DNA of 64,000 nt from [Clostridium] viride DSM 6836 (GTDB lineage: Bacteria > Bacillota > Clostridia > Oscillospirales > Oscillospiraceae): the NCBI GenBank assembly GCA_000620945.1, contig KK211198.1, forward strand, positions 186,001 to 250,000, given 5' to 3'. The notes beneath the pieces are model-generated. The model was not told the DNA's origin, did no database searches, and saw nothing but the letters and a program-made list of their open reading frames with translations. Every line of letters starts with the position of its first letter. Positions within the stretch are counted from its first letter, which is position 1. Below are positions 26,457 to 34,901 of the stretch, one piece after another. The translations under genes were made by a program, and so were the position numbers.

Positions 26457-27815
26457 ATGGCATTTGAAGGTTTAACAGAAAAGCTTTCCTCCGTCTTCAA
26501 GCGGATGCGAAACAAAGGGCGTCTCACGGAAGCTGACGTTAAGGAAGCCATGCGTGAGATTCGTTTGGCTCTCCTTGAGGCCGATGTCAGTTATAAGGTC
26601 GTCAAGGACTTTGTGCAGAAGGTCACACAGGAAGCCATTGGCTCCAATGTACTCGAAAGTTTAACACCGGCACAGATGATCATCAAGATTGTCAATCAAC
26701 AGCTGGTTGAACTCATGGGCGGTGGCAGCAGTAAGCTGACTATTTCATCTACCCCTCCCACCGTTGTGATGTTGGTTGGCTTGCAGGGTGCCGGTAAAAC
26801 CACCAATGGCGCGAAGCTGGCCGGACTCATGAAAAAGCAAGGAAAACGTCCCTTGCTGGTGGCTTGTGACATTTATCGTCCTGCCGCCATCAAGCAATTG
26901 GAAGTGGTTGGTGGACAGTTGGGAATTCCGGTCTTCCAAATGGGCCAGGAAAATCCGGTGACCATTGCCAAAGCCGCCATCGCACACGCGAAAGAGCATG
27001 GCAATGACATGGTATTCTTAGATACCGCCGGTCGCCTCCATATTGATGAGGCACTGATGGAAGAGCTCTGCGCAGTCAAAGACGCGGTGAATCCCACGGA
27101 GATTCTTCTAGTCGTGGATGCCATGGCAGGTCAAGATGCGGTCAATGCGGCCAAAACCTTTGACGAAACCTTGGATATCCATGGTGTTCTTCTGTCTAAG
27201 CTAGATGGCGACGCCCGCGGCGGTGCCGCGCTTTCCATTAAGGCAGTCACCGGAAAGCCCATTAAGTTCGTGGGCATGGGCGAAAAGTTAGATCAGATTG
27301 ATGTCTTCCACCCGGATCGTATGGCTTCCCGCATTCTCGGAATGGGCGATGTATTATCACTCATCGAAAAAGCCGAGCAGCAGTTCGATCTGGAAAAGGC
27401 AGCGGCGCTTCAGGAAAAGCTAAAGAAAAACCGCCTTACCTTGTCCGACTACTATGATCAGTTGGTTCAGGTCAAAAGTATGGGTTCTTTGTCCGAGCTT
27501 GCCGCCATGATGCCAGGAGTCAATGCCAGTGCCTTAGAAGATACGGAGCTTGACGGAGCCATGCTCACCAGAACGGAAGCCATCATCCTTTCCATGACCC
27601 CCGAAGAGCGGGAAAATCCCTCGCTGCTGAACAGCAGCCGTAAAAAGCGAATTGCTGCCGGTTGTGGTATGCAGGTGGTGGATATCAACCGCATGCTAAA
27701 GCAGTTTGAACTGATGCAGCAAATGGCAAAGCAGATGAGCAAGCAAATGGCAGGCGGCAAGAAAAAGTTTGCACGCTTTGGCAAAGGCGGTAAAATTCCC
27801 GGACTCCCCTTTTAA
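26457..27815 (+). CDS. ffh: Signal recognition particle protein Ffh
   Basis: Ffh is the SRP54 GTPase that binds signal sequences and 4.5S/6S scRNA to target membrane proteins. The 452 residues comprise the N domain (1-90), G domain (GLQGAGKTT, DTAGRL, LSKLDGDARGG) and methionine-rich M domain ending QQMAKQMSKQMAGGKKKFARFGKGGKIPGLPF-like tail. The ATG at 26457 follows GGAAGGA; the longer reading to 26424 lies in ylxM. No scRNA gene is seen in this window. Confidence 0.97.
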   Translation: MAFEGLTEKLSSVFKRMRNKGRLTEADVKEAMREIRLALLEADVSYKVVKDFVQKVTQEAIGSNVLESLTPAQMIIKIVNQQLVELMGGGSSKLTISSTPPTVVMLVGLQGAGKTTNGAKLAGLMKKQGKRPLLVACDIYRPAAIKQLEVVGGQLGIPVFQMGQENPVTIAKAAIAHAKEHGNDMVFLDTAGRLHIDEALMEELCAVKDAVNPTEILLVVDAMAGQDAVNAAKTFDETLDIHGVLLSKLDGDARGGAALSIKAVTGKPIKFVGMGEKLDQIDVFHPDRMASRILGMGDVLSLIEKAEQQFDLEKAAALQEKLKKNRLTLSDYYDQLVQVKSMGSLSELAAMMPGVNASALEDTELDGAMLTRTEAIILSMTPEERENPSLLNSSRKKRIAAGCGMQVVDINRMLKQFELMQQMAKQMSKQMAGGKKKFARFGKGGKIPGLPF

Positions 27816-27878
27816 ATCCCGTTGGCAATCGTCATTTGACGTTTCCATAGTATGAATCAATTTTGGAGGTGAAAATAC

Positions 27879-28118
27879 ATGGTTAAGATCAGACTTCGCA
27901 GAATGGGCGCTAAGAAAAAGCCTTTCTACCGTATTGTTGCTGCCGACTCTCGCTATCCCCGTGACGGCCGTTTCATCGAGGAACTTGGCACTTACAATCC
28001 CCTGGTAGCTCCCGCTGAAATCACCGTTGATGTAGAGCGTATTCAGTCTTGGATCAAAAACGGCGCTCAGCCGACCGAAACGGTCAAGGCTCTGCTGAAA
28101 AAAGCAGGCGCCATCTAA
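27879..28118 (+). CDS. rpsP: 30S ribosomal protein S16
   Basis: S16 is a primary assembly protein of the 30S subunit. The 79 residues match the family throughout: [41 protein letters not shown] perfect GGAGGTG precedes the ATG. The ffh-rpsP-khpA-rimM-trmD order is conserved in Firmicutes. Confidence 0.98.
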   Translation: MVKIRLRRMGAKKKPFYRIVAADSRYPRDGRFIEELGTYNPLVAPAEITVDVERIQSWIKNGAQPTETVKALLKKAGAI

Positions 28119-28130
28119 TTGGGAGGGCTC

Positions 28131-28364
28131 ATGAAGGATCTTCTCACTTATATCGCCCAAAACTTAGTGGAGCATCCTGATGCGGTTCGCGTCAGTGAGA
28201 GCAAATCTGAGGATGGTGCGGTTCTTTTGGAACTCCGTGTTGATCCCGGCGATATGGGAAAAGTGATTGGCCGTCAAGGCCGAATCGCAAAGGAAATCCG
28301 CACCTTGATGCGTTCCGTCGCACAGCGTCAGGGCACCAAGGTTTCCGTTGAAATTATGGACTAA
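28131..28364 (+). CDS. khpA: KH-domain RNA-binding protein KhpA
   Basis: KhpA is a 77-residue single KH-domain RNA-binding protein that pairs with KhpB (Jag) and affects cell division and elongation in Gram-positive bacteria. The KH core GKVIGRQGRIAKEIRTLMR is present. GGGAGGGC directly upstream selects the ATG at 28131 rather than the TTG at 28119. Confidence 0.94.
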   Translation: MKDLLTYIAQNLVEHPDAVRVSESKSEDGAVLLELRVDPGDMGKVIGRQGRIAKEIRTLMRSVAQRQGTKVSVEIMD

Positions 28365-28368
28365 AAAG

Positions 28369-28399
28369 TGGCGGGGCACATTAGCCTCCGCCATTTTTT
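28369..28399 (+). terminator. Internal terminator/attenuator between khpA and rimM
   Basis: TGGCGG and CCGCCA (extended by GG/CC with one bulge) form a stem followed by TTTTTT. It lies inside the operon five bases after khpA, and likely lowers rimM-trmD expression relative to rpsP. Confidence 0.75.
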
Positions 28400-28420
28400 A
28401 CACAAGGAGCGTGCTTCTCT

Positions 28421-28912
28421 TTGAAAAATCAGTTTTTAGAAACCGGAAAAATCGTCAACACCCATGGCATTCACGGAGAGGTGAAAGTCATCCCATGGTC
28501 AGACGATCCCGAGTTTTTGCTTGATTTTGATGCCTTCTATGTGGACGGAAAACCCATGGAAGTTCTATCCTCCCGGGTGCACAAGCAGAATGTCCTGATC
28601 TTTTTTGAAGGAATTGAGGACATTAACGATGCCATGCGACTGAAGGATAAAGTCTTATCCATTCACCGTGATGACGTGCAGCTTCCCGAAGGTCGTCACT
28701 TTATCGTCGATCTCTTTGGGCTTGAAGTGCGTGATGCGGACAGCGGTGCCGTTATTGGCCATATACATGACGTTTTGACTCCGCCTGCTCAGACCATCTA
28801 CGTGGTGCGTGGTGGTGAGCGTGAATATATGATTCCCGCTGTGGATGCGTTCGTACTGGAGACCAACGTGGAAGAGGGCTATCTCTCGGTCCGTTTGATT
28901 GAAGGGATGTGA
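28421..28912 (+). CDS. rimM: 16S rRNA processing protein RimM
   Basis: RimM binds S19 and helps mature the 30S head. The 163 residues have the N-terminal domain signature GKIVNTHGIHGEVKVIPWSDDPE and a C-terminal PRC-barrel (FIVDLFGLEVRDADSGAVIGHIHDVLTPPAQTIYVV, YMIPAVDAFV). The start is a TTG with AAGGAG upstream. It ends five bases before the trmD ATG. Confidence 0.95.
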   Translation: MKNQFLETGKIVNTHGIHGEVKVIPWSDDPEFLLDFDAFYVDGKPMEVLSSRVHKQNVLIFFEGIEDINDAMRLKDKVLSIHRDDVQLPEGRHFIVDLFGLEVRDADSGAVIGHIHDVLTPPAQTIYVVRGGEREYMIPAVDAFVLETNVEEGYLSVRLIEGM

Positions 28913-28917
28913 CCTTC

Positions 28918-29676
28918 ATGTATCGTATCGACATTATGACCCTCTTTCCCGACACCGTGGGGGACATGCTGTGCGAATCCATTCTCGGCCGTGCTCAGGA
29001 ACGTGGCATCATTCGCATTGAATGTCACCAGATTCGAGGCTATACGCTCAACAAGCAAAAGCAAGTGGATGATTATCCCTACGGTGGAGGAAAAGGTGCG
29101 GTCATGCAGGCAGATCCCCTCTATCAATGTTGGAATCACATCTGCCAGGAAGCGGGAGAGCGAATTCACACCATCTACCTCTCCCCCGTTGGAACTGTAT
29201 TTAAGCAAGCGGATGCCAAACGATTAAAGGCAGACTACAACCGCCTGATTCTCGTTTGCGGTCATTATGAAGGAATTGATGAGCGTTTTATCGAGGAATG
29301 TGTGGACGAAGAAATTTCGCTCGGAGACTTCGTGTTAACCGGAGGCGAGATTCCTGCCCTTGCCGTGGCCGATGCCGTCTGTCGTCTAGTTCCAGGCGTG
29401 CTGTCCGACGAAGAATGCTTTGTAAATGAAAGCCATTGGGATGGTTTGTTAGAGCATCCCCATTACTCAAGGCCCGAGGTGTGGCACGACCGCCGTGTAC
29501 CCCCTATTTTGCTCTCTGGACACCATGCCAACATTGCCAAGTGGAGACGCAAGCAGTCTATCATCCGCACCAAACTGCGCCGCCCAGATATGTACGAAAC
29601 ACTCGATCTTTCCTCCAAACAAGATCAGAAGCTGCTGGCGGAGATCGCTGCAGAAGAGCAATCACTTTCTAAATAA
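28918..29676 (+). CDS. trmD: tRNA (guanine-N1)-methyltransferase TrmD
   Basis: TrmD methylates G37 next to the anticodon and prevents frameshifts. The 252 residues have the trefoil-knot SPOUT signatures: MTLFPDTV, GYTLNKQKQVDDYPYGGGKGAVMQADP, YLSPVGTVFKQADA, LVCGHYEGIDERFIEE, DEEISLGDFVLTGGE. A GTG at 28909 is in frame, but GAAGGGA is correctly spaced from the ATG at 28918. Last gene of the operon. Confidence 0.96.
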   Translation: MYRIDIMTLFPDTVGDMLCESILGRAQERGIIRIECHQIRGYTLNKQKQVDDYPYGGGKGAVMQADPLYQCWNHICQEAGERIHTIYLSPVGTVFKQADAKRLKADYNRLILVCGHYEGIDERFIEECVDEEISLGDFVLTGGEIPALAVADAVCRLVPGVLSDEECFVNESHWDGLLEHPHYSRPEVWHDRRVPPILLSGHHANIAKWRRKQSIIRTKLRRPDMYETLDLSSKQDQKLLAEIAAEEQSLSK

Positions 29677-29719
29677 AACATTCCGGATTTCTCATGGTGA
29701 AATCCGGAATGTTTTATTT
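29671..29719. terminator. Bidirectional terminator after trmD
   Basis: AAATAAAACATTCCGGATTTC and its near-complete complement form a stem of about 21 pairs around a short loop; both outer arms are A/T-rich. It overlaps the trmD stop and the stop of the convergent YczE-like gene. Confidence 0.9.
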
Positions 29720-30381
29720 TATACTTCAACCTTTTCTGGACGCCAAATTTTCCATGTGTCCGCAAAGTTCTCATGTTTAATTTCTTTGACATCAAAGTGC
29801 AAGAGTCGAAAGGTCCATTGAATCATCACGCTGATTCCGAACAAGGATATCACCGTACCAATGCCAACCTTCGCCCCCAAAAGGGCTCCGATGAGCAGAA
29901 CCGAGCCTTCCAGTGCGGCACGGATGACCCCAACGGACGCCTTGGGAAAGCGCTTGCACAGTGCCACCATGAGCGCATCCCGCGGCCCACAGCCTAAAGC
30001 GGAACCAATATACAGAAAGCTGGCCAGCGAAATGATGAATTGTCCGAGGAGGAGCAGCAGTAAACCGCCCCAAAAACTGGTCAAACGAGGGATGAGATCA
30101 AACCATGCAATGAGATCCATAAACTTACCGATGAGAATGGCATTGAGCAGCGTGCCAAATCCAATCTTCTCTTTCAGTAAAAAGTCGATGCCAATGATGG
30201 CGATGCCAGATAAGACAACAATATTGCCAAAGCTCATGCCCGTCAAGAGAGAAAAGCCCATGCTAAAGGCGTCCCACGGCGCGAGACCGATGTTTGCCTG
30301 TACGCAAAAATAGATTCCCACTGCGTAGAGAAAAAGTCCTAGGATTAAGCGCGAAAATCGCTTGAGATATCGAGTCGTCAT
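29719..30381 (-). CDS. YczE/YitT-like integral membrane protein
   Basis: The 220-residue product has about six hydrophobic helices and the YczE-family patterns FLYAVGIYFCVQANIGLAPWDAFSMGFSLLTGMSFGNIVVLSGI, LNAILIGKFMDL, YIGSALGCGPRDALMVALCKRF and KVGIGTVISLFGISVMIQW. The two GxGPWD/GPRDAL half repeats point to an internally duplicated fold. The biochemical role of the family is unknown; in some bacteria yczE affects lipopeptide production. It is a single gene with a terminator on its 3' side. Confidence 0.8.
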   Translation of the reverse strand: MTTRYLKRFSRLILGLFLYAVGIYFCVQANIGLAPWDAFSMGFSLLTGMSFGNIVVLSGIAIIGIDFLLKEKIGFGTLLNAILIGKFMDLIAWFDLIPRLTSFWGGLLLLLLGQFIISLASFLYIGSALGCGPRDALMVALCKRFPKASVGVIRAALEGSVLLIGALLGAKVGIGTVISLFGISVMIQWTFRLLHFDVKEIKHENFADTWKIWRPEKVEV

Positions 30382-30430
30382 TCAAAAGCTCCTGTTATTT
30401 CGGGCATCATACGAGATGCATATAAAGAAA

Positions 30431-30461
30431 CTGTGTGCCGAAAAAACCATCCGGCACACAG
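30431..30461 (-). terminator. Terminator of the CoA-transferase gene
   Basis: On the - strand a ten-pair stem CTGTGTGCCG/CGGCACACAG with an eleven-base loop is followed by TTTCTTTAT, 35 bases after the stop of the CoA-transferase. Confidence 0.88.
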
Positions 30462-30495
30462 CTTATGTACAATTCTGGTTTAGTAGAACGAGAAC

Positions 30496-31779
30496 TTAAT
30501 ACTTCTCGCCAAAGCGCTTCTCGTAGAACTCCTTCATCTCGTCGCGGAAATCGGGGTGAGCAATCTCAATCAGCTGACGAGCACGGGTACGCAGAGAGTT
30601 ACCACGCATTTTTGCAATACCGTATTCAGTGACGACATAGAAGCTCTCGAAACGAGTCAGGGTGATGGGACGACCTGCATCGAACATCATCTCGATACGG
30701 GAAGCCTTTCCGCCTGCTGCGGTGGAGGGCATGGCCACGATGGAGATACCACCCTTAGAAATAGTAGCACCACGGACAAAGTCGACAAAGCCGCCTGCAC
30801 CACTGATCTGACGGGTTGCGCTGAGGTTATCGGCAACAATCTGGCCCATCAGGTCAACGGAAAGAGCAGAGTTCACGGAAACCATGTTGTCGTTCTTGCC
30901 GATCACGTAGGGATCGTTAATGTAGTCAACGGGATAGAATTCAACGGAGGGGTTGTCATCTACGTAGTCATACAGTTCCTGAGAACCATTCAGGAAGGTA
31001 ACGGCAGACTTACCAACGTGAATCTGCTTCTTGCTGTTGTTGATGTTACCGGCCTTGATGAGCTGCAGGATGCCGTCAGACAGCATCTCGGAGTGGATGC
31101 CCATGTCGTTCTTTTCAGTCAGGTAGGTCAGAACTGCGTTGGGGATGCCGCCGATGCCCAGCTGCAGGCAAGCACCATCGTTAATCAGGCTGGCACAGTG
31201 TTCACCGATCTTACGGTCGATGTCGGTCAGCTCGCCGGGCACGCTGCCGTACAGGGGATCGTCTGCTTCCACAGCGAAGTCAATGTCATCCAAGTGAATG
31301 GCGGTCTGACCAAAGGTTCTGGGCATGTTCTTGTTGACCTGAACAATGACCATCTTGGCGCACTCAAAAGCAGGCATGGTGAAGTCACAGGTGATACCAC
31401 AGGTGACATAGCCGTGCTTATCCGGGGGAGAAACGGTCATCATCAAGACGTCAACCGGGAGGTAACCCTCACGGAAAAACTTGATGGAATCGCAGAAGTA
31501 ACCGGGGGTGAAGTCCAGACGGTTCTCGTTGAAGGCCTTACGACCACCAGGTCCCATGAAGAGGGAATTGTGCCACAGGTGGCCCTTCATTTCGGGATTG
31601 GTGTATTCGTAGGGACCAAGGCCCAACATGTGGCAAACTTCGACATCTTTATATTGCTCATAGTTTTCAACCATAGCCTTGACCAGAGTTCTGGGCTCAC
31701 CGGTGCTGTGTGCCAGAACGACTCTGGAACCATTGGGGATGTGCTTGACCGCTTCTTGAGCAGTAACAAACTGTGCCAT
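30496..31779 (-). CDS. Acetyl-CoA hydrolase/transferase family CoA-transferase (butyryl- or 4-hydroxybutyrate-type)
   Basis: The 427 residues form the two-domain family I CoA-transferase of the acetyl-CoA hydrolase/transferase type, which moves CoA between carboxylic acids, commonly butyryl- or 4-hydroxybutyryl-CoA and acetate in fermenting Clostridia. The catalytic glutamate is probably E231 in GIHSEMLSDG; GIGGIPNAV and ISGAGGFVDFVRGA are the CoA-site loops. The substrate cannot be fixed from these motifs. The codon choice is unusually uniform and C/G-ending, the mark of a highly expressed gene, and this creates long spurious frames on the other strand. It has its own promoter, terminator and a flanking palindrome, and a LysR gene lies upstream. 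Confidence 0.88.
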   Translation of the reverse strand: MAQFVTAQEAVKHIPNGSRVVLAHSTGEPRTLVKAMVENYEQYKDVEVCHMLGLGPYEYTNPEMKGHLWHNSLFMGPGGRKAFNENRLDFTPGYFCDSIKFFREGYLPVDVLMMTVSPPDKHGYVTCGITCDFTMPAFECAKMVIVQVNKNMPRTFGQTAIHLDDIDFAVEADDPLYGSVPGELTDIDRKIGEHCASLINDGACLQLGIGGIPNAVLTYLTEKNDMGIHSEMLSDGILQLIKAGNINNSKKQIHVGKSAVTFLNGSQELYDYVDDNPSVEFYPVDYINDPYVIGKNDNMVSVNSALSVDLMGQIVADNLSATRQISGAGGFVDFVRGATISKGGISIVAMPSTAAGGKASRIEMMFDAGRPITLTRFESFYVVTEYGIAKMRGNSLRTRARQLIEIAHPDFRDEMKEFYEKRFGEKY

Positions 31780-31846
31780 TTAAATCGTCTCCTCTCGTTA
31801 TGCAAAACAAATTAAATCGGAATCTGAACATACGATTACTTATAGA

Positions 31847-31875
31847 AGTATACAAATAAAATCGTTTTTCGTAAA
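31847..31875 (-). promoter_or_regulatory. Promoter of the CoA-transferase gene
   Basis: On the - strand TTTACG (31870-31875) and TATACT (31847-31852) with a 17-base spacer, about 65 bases before the start codon. Confidence 0.7.
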
Positions 31876-31904
31876 ATTATAAATTTTAAAGTTTATCATT
31901 AATT

Positions 31905-31923
31905 TTTCTTAACAATTAAGAAA
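31905..31923. promoter_or_regulatory. Palindrome upstream of the CoA-transferase promoter, candidate LysR operator
   Basis: TTTCTTAA-CAA-TTAAGAAA is a perfect dyad with eight-base arms. It lies 30 bases upstream of the -35 box, where LysR-type activators bind, and contains a T-N11-A pattern. The neighbouring LysR gene is a plausible binder; this is inference. Confidence 0.5.
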
Positions 31924-31951
31924 GGGCAGCTTCTTTGACCTTGCAGTAATT

Positions 31952-32809
31952 TCAGCCATCCTTGGCCAATTGAATAAAAAGACGCGCAACGGATGAATTG
32001 TTTTTTCGTTTTGGAAACACAAGGTTGATTCGTCTTGATAAGGGTGGGTTACACTTGCGGGTAATCACCGCCACCCCACTATGCAACACCTGCTTCTCCG
32101 GTAGGATACTCATCCCCAATCCGGCGGCTACCATGGCGAGCACCGCAGAGTCATCCTGTCCTAAGGAATAGATTCTCTCGTCCGACCTTGCTTTCTTTAA
32201 GAGTGGCCTTAGCATCTCGGGAATGTCATTTCGATTTAAGATCAAGACATCATCTGATAGGCGCTCGAGAGAATAGGACGGTGGTTCCTCTGTCCGGGAA
32301 GCAGGAAACACGGCTACCAAAGTCTCTTCAGCAATACACACGCTTTCCAGAGACTCGGATTGTTTCGCATACAGAAGAGCGCAATCCAAATTTCCGAGCA
32401 TCACCATGCGTTCCATCTCCGTTGGTTCTCCTTGCATCAATTCCAGGTGGACTTGAGGGCATTGGAGTTGAAACTGCTTCAGTAAAGCTGCCAGCAAATG
32501 AGAGGGTGCCCCGCTTTGGGTGCCAATCCTTAAATGTTCGAACTCCAACTTGTGCAACTCTGCCACACGTCGAAGGACTTCATCATTGGCCTCGCAGACC
32601 GCTCGAATGGCAGGGAGAATGCGCGCACCAACCTCGGTCAACCGAACCCCAGAACGATCACGGATTAAGAGCTTTAAGCCCATTTCCTCCTCCAAGCCGC
32701 TAATAATCTGGCTGATGGCAGACTGGGTATAGCCCAATTCTTCCGAAGCACGAGTTAAGCTTCCCAGATCAACCGTTCTCAGAAGCGTTTCATATTTTTT
32801 TATACTCAT
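31952..32809 (-). CDS. LysR family transcriptional regulator
   Basis: The 285 residues have a typical N-terminal winged helix (about 1-60: YETLLRTVDLGSLTRASEELGYTQSAISQIISGLEEEMGLKLL) and a C-terminal effector domain (about 90-285: LRIGTQSGAPSHLLAALLKQFQLQCPQVHLELMQG). These proteins are tetrameric activators or repressors responding to small metabolites. It is upstream of, and reads in the same direction as, the CoA-transferase, which is the most likely target. The ligand is not predictable. Start ATG at 32809 with AGGAG upstream at slightly long spacing. Confidence 0.92.
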   Translation of the reverse strand: MSIKKYETLLRTVDLGSLTRASEELGYTQSAISQIISGLEEEMGLKLLIRDRSGVRLTEVGARILPAIRAVCEANDEVLRRVAELHKLEFEHLRIGTQSGAPSHLLAALLKQFQLQCPQVHLELMQGEPTEMERMVMLGNLDCALLYAKQSESLESVCIAEETLVAVFPASRTEEPPSYSLERLSDDVLILNRNDIPEMLRPLLKKARSDERIYSLGQDDSAVLAMVAAGLGMSILPEKQVLHSGVAVITRKCNPPLSRRINLVFPKRKNNSSVARLFIQLAKDG

Positions 32810-32898
32810 AAGGCATCTTCTCCTGAAAGAGCGGTTGCGTGAACGTTACCAGAATAAAAGTGCAGCCCACACAGGCGGAAGTACTAAGTAGAGATCCT

Positions 32899-33567
32899 TT
32901 ATCGTTCACTGCCAATGGCCAGTTTTCGAAGTAGTTCTTGGTTCAAAAGTTCAATACTTCCCCGTCCTAAGGAAAGCATACCTTCTGTTTGAAAGTGCTT
33001 TAGCATACGAGTTACGACCTCTCTAGCGCTTCCCAAATGATTGGCAATTTGCTCATGGGTAATGGAAAGTTTGGTCGCATTCCTGAGTTCAGACTCCTCC
33101 AGCAAAAACGCGGCAATGCGTGCATCCAATTTTTTGTTCATAATTTGATCCATGAGCCACATCACTTCGGAAAAGTGAGAGGCCATCAGCTCATTGGTGT
33201 AGGAGGTGACCGAGATGGATTCCTGCATTAAGGTTTGATAGACTTGGGTTGGGATGTGCAAGACCTTGGTATCCTCCACCGCCGAGACCATCACATCAAA
33301 TTGTAAGCCACGGAGGATACAGGAAGCCGACAACAAACATATATCCCGATCAAAGAGGCGATACAGGGTTAGCTCTCGCCCTTCATCGGAAATGGTATAG
33401 ACACGCAGTTGTCCGCGGAGAACCAAAAACAGGCCCACACAATCTAAGCCGCCCCCGTGCACCATAGTACCTTTGTCATATTGAAACTCTTGAACCGACG
33501 CCGTCAATAAGTCTTGCTGCCCCTTGGTTAGTTTGCTCCAGAATGGAATCCCTTCTAATGCGTTCAT
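32899..33567 (-). CDS. Crp/Fnr family transcriptional regulator
   Basis: This protein of 222 residues has an N-terminal cyclic-nucleotide-binding-like beta-barrel (about 10-120) and a C-terminal Crp helix-turn-helix (LSITHEQIANHLGSAREVVTRMLKHFQTEGML). No N-terminal cysteine cluster of the FNR type is present, and the phosphate-binding RxS/T loop of cAMP receptors is not recognisable, so the signal is unknown. Many clostridial relatives respond to oxidative or heme stress. The ATG at 33567 is better spaced from GGGGAG than the GTG at 33573. It lies alone between folC and lysR. Confidence 0.88.
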   Translation of the reverse strand: MNALEGIPFWSKLTKGQQDLLTASVQEFQYDKGTMVHGGGLDCVGLFLVLRGQLRVYTISDEGRELTLYRLFDRDICLLSASCILRGLQFDVMVSAVEDTKVLHIPTQVYQTLMQESISVTSYTNELMASHFSEVMWLMDQIMNKKLDARIAAFLLEESELRNATKLSITHEQIANHLGSAREVVTRMLKHFQTEGMLSLGRGSIELLNQELLRKLAIGSER

Positions 33568-33623
33568 GTTCACTCCCCTTTTCTACGTGGTCGTAAGCGT
33601 ACCCGATGGCACCCTGTCTCCTT

Positions 33624-34901
33624 TTATTCTAGCTCGTTTAGCAGCAATGGGCGCGCTGCCGATGCCAAGTAAAGAGAGCCGCAGATCACCAATACGTCAT
33701 CTTCTTTCAACTCTGATACCGTAGCATGAATGGCTTCCGCGATATCCTCAAAAGAGGATACCTTGGGGCAAAACTTCTTCGCTTGTTTTGCAAAATCCTT
33801 AGCGGCAAGTGCCCTCGGACTATCCGGCGTCACCGCGATCAAATGCTTGGCGTAGGGCGCCAAGATCCTTAATATCTGCAAGTAATCCTTGTCATCCAGT
33901 ACTCCCATGAGGAGGGTAATCGGATGCGTGGAGAGTTCTTGCAAGGTGCTTTCCAGGGCTCGGGCACCATCTGGATTGTGTGAGCCATCCAAAATCACCC
34001 ACGGGGAACGGGCCATGAGCTCCATCCGTGCCGGGATCCTTGTTTGTTCAATGCCGTAGCGGATATCCCCATCCTCAATGGAAAGGCCTTGCTTCCGCAA
34101 CTGCTTGGCTGCCTCAATGGCGGTTATGCAGTTGTAGAACTGCACCTTACCAGGAAGGGATTTGCGGTACTTGATTCCATCATAGCAGAACTCCCCCTCC
34201 AACCAATCGTCCCGAAGGATGTGAAGCTGGTTGAGGTCCGGAATTTGCAACCCACTGTCCACCTCACGGCACTTCCTCTCGATCACAGAAACCACCTCCG
34301 GATCTTGCAAGGGGTACAGCACCGTGGTACTCCCCTTGATAATGCCCGCTTTCTCGAAGGCAATTTGAGCAAGATGGTCACCTAGGATGGCGGTATGATC
34401 CAAGCCAATGGAGGTAATGACCTGGATCAGTGGACAAGGAATTATATTGGTTGCATCGAAACGCCCCCCTAGCCCTACCTCCAAGCAGACAAGGTCACAG
34501 CGTTTCTTCTGATACCACACAAAAGCAATCGCCGTTTCTAGTTCAAACTGGGTGGGAGATTCGAATTCTGCAGCTACCTCATCTGCGTGCTGACAAACCA
34601 ACGAGAAACACTCTGAGAATTCCTCTTCGGAAATCATCTCCCCATTCACTTGCATGCGTTCGCGAAAACAAAGTACATATGGACTGATGAACAAGCCTGT
34701 GCAGTATCCGCTGTGAATCAGCATATTGGAAAGCATGGTCGAAATGGAGCCTTTTCCATTGGTGCCTGCAATGTGGATAAAGCGCAGCTGATTTTGTGGA
34801 TTGCCCAGCTTCTCCAGGAGCGCCGTCATGCGGGAGAGCCCTAGGTTCATGCCAAAGCGAGAAAGACCATGGACATAGCGCATTGCTTCCTCATAATTCA
34901 T
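33624..34901 (-). CDS. folC: Folylpolyglutamate synthase/dihydrofolate synthase
   Basis: FolC adds glutamate to dihydropteroate and extends the polyglutamate tail of folates. The 425 residues contain HIAGTNGKGSISTMLSNML (P-loop), SPYVLCFRERMQVNGE, CLEVGLGGRFDATNI, SIGLDHTAILGDHLAQIAFEKAGIIK and DGSHNPDGARAL, all Mur-ligase-like family signatures. It is the last gene of the folate operon and overlaps the folB-folK stop by four bases. Confidence 0.94.
   Translation of the reverse strand: MNYEEAMRYVHGLSRFGMNLGLSRMTALLEKLGNPQNQLRFIHIAGTNGKGSISTMLSNMLIHSGYCTGLFISPYVLCFRERMQVNGEMISEEEFSECFSLVCQHADEVAAEFESPTQFELETAIAFVWYQKKRCDLVCLEVGLGGRFDATNIIPCPLIQVITSIGLDHTAILGDHLAQIAFEKAGIIKGSTTVLYPLQDPEVVSVIERKCREVDSGLQIPDLNQLHILRDDWLEGEFCYDGIKYRKSLPGKVQFYNCITAIEAAKQLRKQGLSIEDGDIRYGIEQTRIPARMELMARSPWVILDGSHNPDGARALESTLQELSTHPITLLMGVLDDKDYLQILRILAPYAKHLIAVTPDSPRALAAKDFAKQAKKFCPKVSSFEDIAEAIHATVSELKEDDVLVICGSLYLASAARPLLLNELE

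Noticed and set aside
30556..31815. A 419-codon open frame on the + strand opposite the CoA-transferase
   Set aside because: It has no binding site and no recognisable domain. Long opposite-strand frames arise from the strong codon bias of the real gene, which has clear family motifs.
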